DNA from: Arthrobacter sp. 9V
GTDB lineage: Bacteria; Actinomycetota; Actinomycetes; Actinomycetales; Micrococcaceae
Length of the DNA stretch: 64,000 nt
Direction: 5' to 3'
NCBI RefSeq assembly: GCF_902506065.1
Contig: NZ_LR732912.1
Span: forward strand, 4,168,838-4,232,837
Of the stretch, positions 60,390 to 64,000 are shown piece by piece; position 1 is the stretch's first letter, and each line of letters begins with the position of its first letter. Both the position numbers and the translations under genes were made by a program. The notes under the pieces are model-generated. The model searched no databases and was not told the origin of the DNA. It worked only from the letters and a program-made list of their open reading frames with translations.

Positions 60390-61993
60390 CGACAGGCAGT
60401 ACCCCCAAACCACTTCCCGAGACTTCAGTAGGCGAGGGCAAGCCTTCCTCTACTGCTACCAAGGCCCCGAAACCAGCAACACCGGCAACGAAGCCCGTAG
60501 CTTATCCCGCCATTTTGCAAGGGTTCCTCGGCTCGCTGTTCATGTTCGCGGGGTCCATTGGCATCGGCTGGATCGCCAACGGATCCCCCATGATCCGCCA
60601 TCCCATAGTCATTGCCCTGCGCACAGAGGGCTGGGGAGTAACCGTCTCGGCCGTCCTCCTGACTGTTGGCGCGATGTTGCTGGTCCGCTCCTGGCTGAGG
60701 CTGGGGCAACGGATGGGCAGCTGGGAGGGGAACTCCCTCAAGCCGATCGTTGCCGCGATCGGAGCCTGGTCTCTTCCTTTGCTCTTCGCTGTGCCCGTCT
60801 ATTCCCGCGACGTCTACGCGTATATAGGCCAGGGCAGGCTGATGATGGAAGGCCAGGACCCTTACGCCGTCGGCATTTCAGCTTTGAACAACTGGTTCGC
60901 CTTGGGCGCGGATCCCGCTTGGGCGGAAGCCCGCACTCCGTACGGGCCCTTCTTCTTGTGGATGGCCCACGCGGTGGTTGCCATCACAGGTGCCCAGCCG
61001 GACGTATCGGTCCTGCTGTTTAGGCTGCTGGCCGCAGGCGGGGTGCTGTTGTGCGTTGTGTACGTGCCCAAACTGGCGGAGCTTCACGGGATCAATGGTG
61101 CCCGGGCGCTCTGGATTGCCGTGGCCAACCCGTTGTTCCTCATCAGCTTCGTGGCCAGCGCGCACAACGACGCCATCATGGTTGGCTTCGCCGTAGCTGG
61201 AACCTACTTCGCGGCCACCAAACGGCAGCTCCTGGGTATCCTGCTGGTCACACTCTCCATCGGAATCAAACCTGCCACCGTGTTGCTGCTGCCCTTTATT
61301 GGGCTGATGTGGGCCGGGGCGGGCGCCTCCTGGCCGCGTAAGTTCGGAATCTGGGCAGCTACGGCCAGCATCAGCTTCGCCATCCTGGTGATCAGCGGCA
61401 TCCCTTACGGCCTGGGCTTGGGCTGGGCTTGGGCCATCACGGACCCCACCCCCGGATTCACGGGCTACTCGCCGTCGGGCTTCATTGGCCAGCAGATCGA
61501 GTTCCTCGGCAATGCATTGGGGCTCCCCGGCAATGCAATGGCGGACATTTTGCGGGCCGCCATGAAGTGGGGCGCCGTGGCCCTGGTCCTGGTGCTGATG
61601 TTCCGGGGAGACCACTCCCGCGTGGTGCGGAGAATGGCCCTGGCCTTCGCGGCCATCGTGCTGCTCTCACCCATTATTCAGCCGTGGTACATCCTCTGGT
61701 TCGTGCCCTTCCTGGCCGTAACGGGGATCAGGGACGACTGGCAAATGCGATGCCTGTACGTGGGCGTGACGTTCTTTGTGGTCTTCGGAGCGCAGGACCA
61801 GCTCTCGGTGTGGTCCTTCGTGGAGGTCTCCGTGGACCTCTCCTCCTTGGCCTTCGCCATTGCGCTGCTGTTCGCGTTCTACCTTGTGTTCCTGGACATT
61901 CACACCCGCAGGCTGCTGGTCCAAGGCAAGCTGTCGCGATGGGTGGGGCAGACTGATCGCCGCCTGCTCCACCGCCCACCGACTATCCGCTAA
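60386..61993 (+). CDS. mptB: MptB-type alpha-1,6-mannosyltransferase
   Basis: 535 residues. A Pro/Thr-rich, lysine-containing N-terminal tail (residues 1-50) precedes about 13 membrane helices. Marks of the polyprenol-phosphomannose-dependent MptB group are VPVYSRDVYAYIGQGRLMMEGQDPY, ARTPYGPFFLWMAHAV and FVASAHNDAIMVGFAVAG. By family it extends the alpha-1,6-mannan core of lipomannan on the outer face of the membrane. ATG 60386 is the first sensible start. The stop overlaps that of the convergent GT87-like gene. Confidence 0.85.
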   Translation: MTTGSTPKPLPETSVGEGKPSSTATKAPKPATPATKPVAYPAILQGFLGSLFMFAGSIGIGWIANGSPMIRHPIVIALRTEGWGVTVSAVLLTVGAMLLVRSWLRLGQRMGSWEGNSLKPIVAAIGAWSLPLLFAVPVYSRDVYAYIGQGRLMMEGQDPYAVGISALNNWFALGADPAWAEARTPYGPFFLWMAHAVVAITGAQPDVSVLLFRLLAAGGVLLCVVYVPKLAELHGINGARALWIAVANPLFLISFVASAHNDAIMVGFAVAGTYFAATKRQLLGILLVTLSIGIKPATVLLLPFIGLMWAGAGASWPRKFGIWAATASISFAILVISGIPYGLGLGWAWAITDPTPGFTGYSPSGFIGQQIEFLGNALGLPGNAMADILRAAMKWGAVALVLVLMFRGDHSRVVRRMALAFAAIVLLSPIIQPWYILWFVPFLAVTGIRDDWQMRCLYVGVTFFVVFGAQDQLSVWSFVEVSVDLSSLAFAIALLFAFYLVFLDIHTRRLLVQGKLSRWVGQTDRRLLHRPPTIR

Positions 61994-63270
61994 AGCGCCT
62001 TCCGGCTGACGGGCACACGCCGTCCCAGTTCAACGGTCCGCTGCACCGACCACCACAGCAGGACCACCAGTAGGACGTTGCGGGTGGTGAGCACCGCGGC
62101 CATGACCGGGTGGGCGTGTATAAGCGGGGTGTAGAACAGCGGATAGATCACGAACGTGGTCATGGCGATGGCCATCAGCAAGGCGGCCGGAACTTTCCAA
62201 CGGTTCCAGTCGTGCGTCAGTCCGGCGATGATCACCGGGGCCAGCCAGATGATGAACTGCGGCGAGCCCACCTTGTTGAACACAATGAACGCCGTAGTCA
62301 TCATCAACGCGCCCTCGAGGAACAGTTCCTCGCGCTCCGCCCCGCGCCTGAGTGCACGTATGAGGAGGATAGCGGCAGCGATCGCGGCAACTATCAGCAG
62401 CGGCTGCATCAGGAACGCGGCAACCTCAGCACCGGGTCCGTAGACCTCCGTTGAGTTGATGGCCGTATTGTCCGCCATCTTGGAACCGGCAATGTTGAAG
62501 ACGCTGAGCCACACCCAGGGGGTGGAGAACGTGGCTTCCAGCTGCATCCCGCGTTCACCCTGGTTGATCAGGAAGTCCAGGATGTGGCTGAAGCCACCGG
62601 TGAGGTACGTTCCAAAGCCCACGACGGCGGTGACGCCCACCCCGGCAGCGACCATCTGAAGCCGATTCTTCGAAGCGATGATCATGGGTGCCAGTACTGC
62701 AGCCGGCCACACTTTGATCCACGTCGCGATGCTCAGCAGGATCGAGGCAACTACGGGCCTTTGGGCAGCGCAGATCAACGCAATCAACACGATGGGAGCT
62801 GTGATGCCCTCAACGCGGGCAAAGCTGAGGTATCCCATGAACACCGTGAAGAACAGCCACCACCACGCCGGTGCAATTCCGGTGACCCGCCGGCTACCCC
62901 GGGTCAGGTACCAGAGGCCCAGCGCATTCAGGGCAGTGATCCCCAGGTACCACATCAGCAAGTAGAGATCCGGGCCGGCAACTCCCGCCAGGAAGATGGG
63001 AATCTGTGCCAGCACGGGGTAAACCCAGGGACTGATCTTCCCGCTGAGGTTCTCCGGGTTGTAACCCTCCATTGCCCACTGACGGTATTGCTCAGTGTCG
63101 CTGAAGGTGTTGCCGCTGAGGAAGAAGGACGCCATCCAGCAAAGGAAGTAGAAGTGGACCACGCCGAAGCCCCACCACACGCTGGAGGGGCGGGCGAACC
63201 ACGCTACAACGGCAGGGGGCAGGACCCGGCTGCGGATACGGACCAGCCGGTCAAAGAACGTCGCGGAAAT
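61990..63270 (-). CDS. GT87-like (DUF2029) membrane glycosyltransferase
   Basis: 426 residues from an ATT codon at 63270, which has AAGGAG seven bases upstream, overlapping the end of the previous gene; no ATG, GTG or TTG lies nearby in frame except a TTG 30 codons upstream. About 10-12 helices; SGNTFSDTEQYRQWAMEGYNPENLSG and FSTPWVWLSVFNIAG, FNKVGSPQFIIWLAPVI are typical of GT87-type polyprenol-dependent mannosyltransferases that act on lipomannan-like glycans. It is a tandem paralogue of the next gene. Confidence 0.78.
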   Translation of the reverse strand: MSATFFDRLVRIRSRVLPPAVVAWFARPSSVWWGFGVVHFYFLCWMASFFLSGNTFSDTEQYRQWAMEGYNPENLSGKISPWVYPVLAQIPIFLAGVAGPDLYLLMWYLGITALNALGLWYLTRGSRRVTGIAPAWWWLFFTVFMGYLSFARVEGITAPIVLIALICAAQRPVVASILLSIATWIKVWPAAVLAPMIIASKNRLQMVAAGVGVTAVVGFGTYLTGGFSHILDFLINQGERGMQLEATFSTPWVWLSVFNIAGSKMADNTAINSTEVYGPGAEVAAFLMQPLLIVAAIAAAILLIRALRRGAEREELFLEGALMMTTAFIVFNKVGSPQFIIWLAPVIIAGLTHDWNRWKVPAALLMAIAMTTFVIYPLFYTPLIHAHPVMAAVLTTRNVLLVVLLWWSVQRTVELGRRVPVSRKAL

Positions 63271-63271
63271 T

Positions 63272-64000
63272 TTAGTGCTCCTTGCCCGCAGGTGCGCTGA
63301 CCACGGAGGGCTTGCGGCCCAGCGAGTACAAGCGGCGTGCTGACCAGAAGAAGAGGACAACCAGCAGGACGTTGCGGATGGTCAGGACCAGGGCCATCCA
63401 AGGGTTGTTGTGGCTCAACGCATCATAGAAGAGCGGGTAGATGAAGTAAGTGGCAACGGCGATCACAATCAGCATGGTGGCCGGTACGCGCCACTCTTTC
63501 CAGTTGTGTGCGAGCCCCACAGCCACGGCCGGCGCGAGCCACACCATGAACTGCGGTGAACCCACCTTGTTGAAGACAATGAAGGCGGTCACCAGGGTGA
63601 GGGCTCCCGAAAGGAGGAGTTCCGTGCGGTCCACACCGCCGTTGAGCTTTCCTTGGTGCAGCGCCCAGAAGGTCAAACCGGCGACGGCGGCCGCGGCCAG
63701 CAGCAACAGCGGCTGCATCAGCACGGACATCACTGCCGTACCGGGACCGTCAACCTGCATGGAATTGATGTCAGTGTTCATGTACATGCGGGAGTCCCCG
63801 ACGCCCAGGACCGACAACCACAACCATGGCGTGGTGAAGGTGGCTTCGAGCTGCATGCCACGGTCGCCCTGTTGTGTCAGGAAGTTCAGCAACTTGGGTA
63901 CGGCACCAACTGCCGCAGCCAACCCAACCACCACCGCCGTCGTCGCGATTCCTGCTGCTACGACGTGCAGGCGCTTCCTGACCACCGCGAACAAGGCCAG
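63272..64000 (-). CDS. GT87-like membrane glycosyltransferase, cut by the window edge
   Basis: The last 240 or so residues are present; the start is beyond base 64000. The text is clearly homologous to the downstream neighbour: both share GERGMQLEATFSTPW-like (here GDRGMQLEATFTTPWLWLS), VFNKVGSPQFMVWLAPAV and YPLFYDALSHNNPWMALVLTIRNVLLVVLFFWSARR. So the two form a tandem duplication. Its 3' end carries the AAGGAG that serves the neighbour. Confidence 0.78.
   Translation of the reverse strand: MALFAVVRKRLHVVAAGIATTAVVVGLAAAVGAVPKLLNFLTQQGDRGMQLEATFTTPWLWLSVLGVGDSRMYMNTDINSMQVDGPGTAVMSVLMQPLLLLAAAAVAGLTFWALHQGKLNGGVDRTELLLSGALTLVTAFIVFNKVGSPQFMVWLAPAVAVGLAHNWKEWRVPATMLIVIAVATYFIYPLFYDALSHNNPWMALVLTIRNVLLVVLFFWSARRLYSLGRKPSVVSAPAGKEH

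Overview
The window looks like chromosomal DNA of a soil actinobacterium, most likely Arthrobacter or Paenarthrobacter. The coding sequence is GC-rich, GTG and TTG starts are frequent, many genes overlap by ATGA or GTGA, and at least ten genes carry a TANNNT -10 box 6-7 bases before the start codon with no Shine-Dalgarno site (leaderless transcripts). The gene set (RuMP formaldehyde fixation, MptB-type mannosyltransferase, GAF-ANTAR protein, class 3-hydroxybutyrate dehydrogenase, plant-glycoside catabolism) also fits. There are no rRNA or tRNA genes, no transposase and no CRISPR array.

Layout. 1-9.6 kb: SRPBCC protein, IclR regulator, a large ALF-repeat surface protein, an amino acid permease, a 3-hydroxybutyrate dehydrogenase/MHS transporter operon with a divergent LysR gene, and a spermidine-synthase-like protein. 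Two copies of one long palindrome lie between convergent gene pairs here. 9.7-12.4 kb: a compact co-translated cassette made of a 99-residue peptide built from DGGA repeats, a cupin_4/JmjC-type oxygenase and a sucrase-ferredoxin-like Fe-S protein, with a 17-bp perfect hairpin at the start of the oxygenase gene. I regard this as the best candidate for an undescribed system. 12.5-26.8 kb: mostly housekeeping and small transport genes. Two genes there are damaged at family-defining motifs: pxpC (with pxpB absent) and glutaminase (an internal block of about 50 residues missing, plus a C-terminal extension antisense to its neighbour). 26.9-35.2 kb: a TPP enzyme, the hxlB-hxlA formaldehyde-fixing pair with a divergent kinase-like/LuxR regulator, ilvD, an MmyB-type regulator and a CDF metal exporter.

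35.3-59.3 kb is a catabolic island for plant glycosides. A leftward operon encodes GH3, GH106 (alpha-L-rhamnosidase type) and GH43 enzymes. A ROK regulator is divergent from it. A long rightward operon encodes a peptide/sugar-type ABC importer (binding protein, permease, a fused permease-ATPase, ATPase), a GMC oxidase with the His/Asn pair of C-glycoside 3-oxidases, both subunits of a C-glycoside deglycosidase, an MFS transporter, a Gfo/Idh oxidoreductase, a second GH3, a GH35-like enzyme and an HSL-type esterase. A near-identical operator-like sequence stands before both operons, which suggests that one regulator, probably the ROK protein, controls them. The likely logic is import of O- and C-glycosylated aromatics, removal of acyl, rhamnosyl and glucosyl groups, then C3 oxidation and cleavage of the C-C glycosidic bond.

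59.3-64 kb: an SGNH hydrolase, then membrane mannosyltransferase genes for lipomannan-type glycans: mptB, and two tandem GT87-like paralogues on the other strand, the second cut by the window edge.
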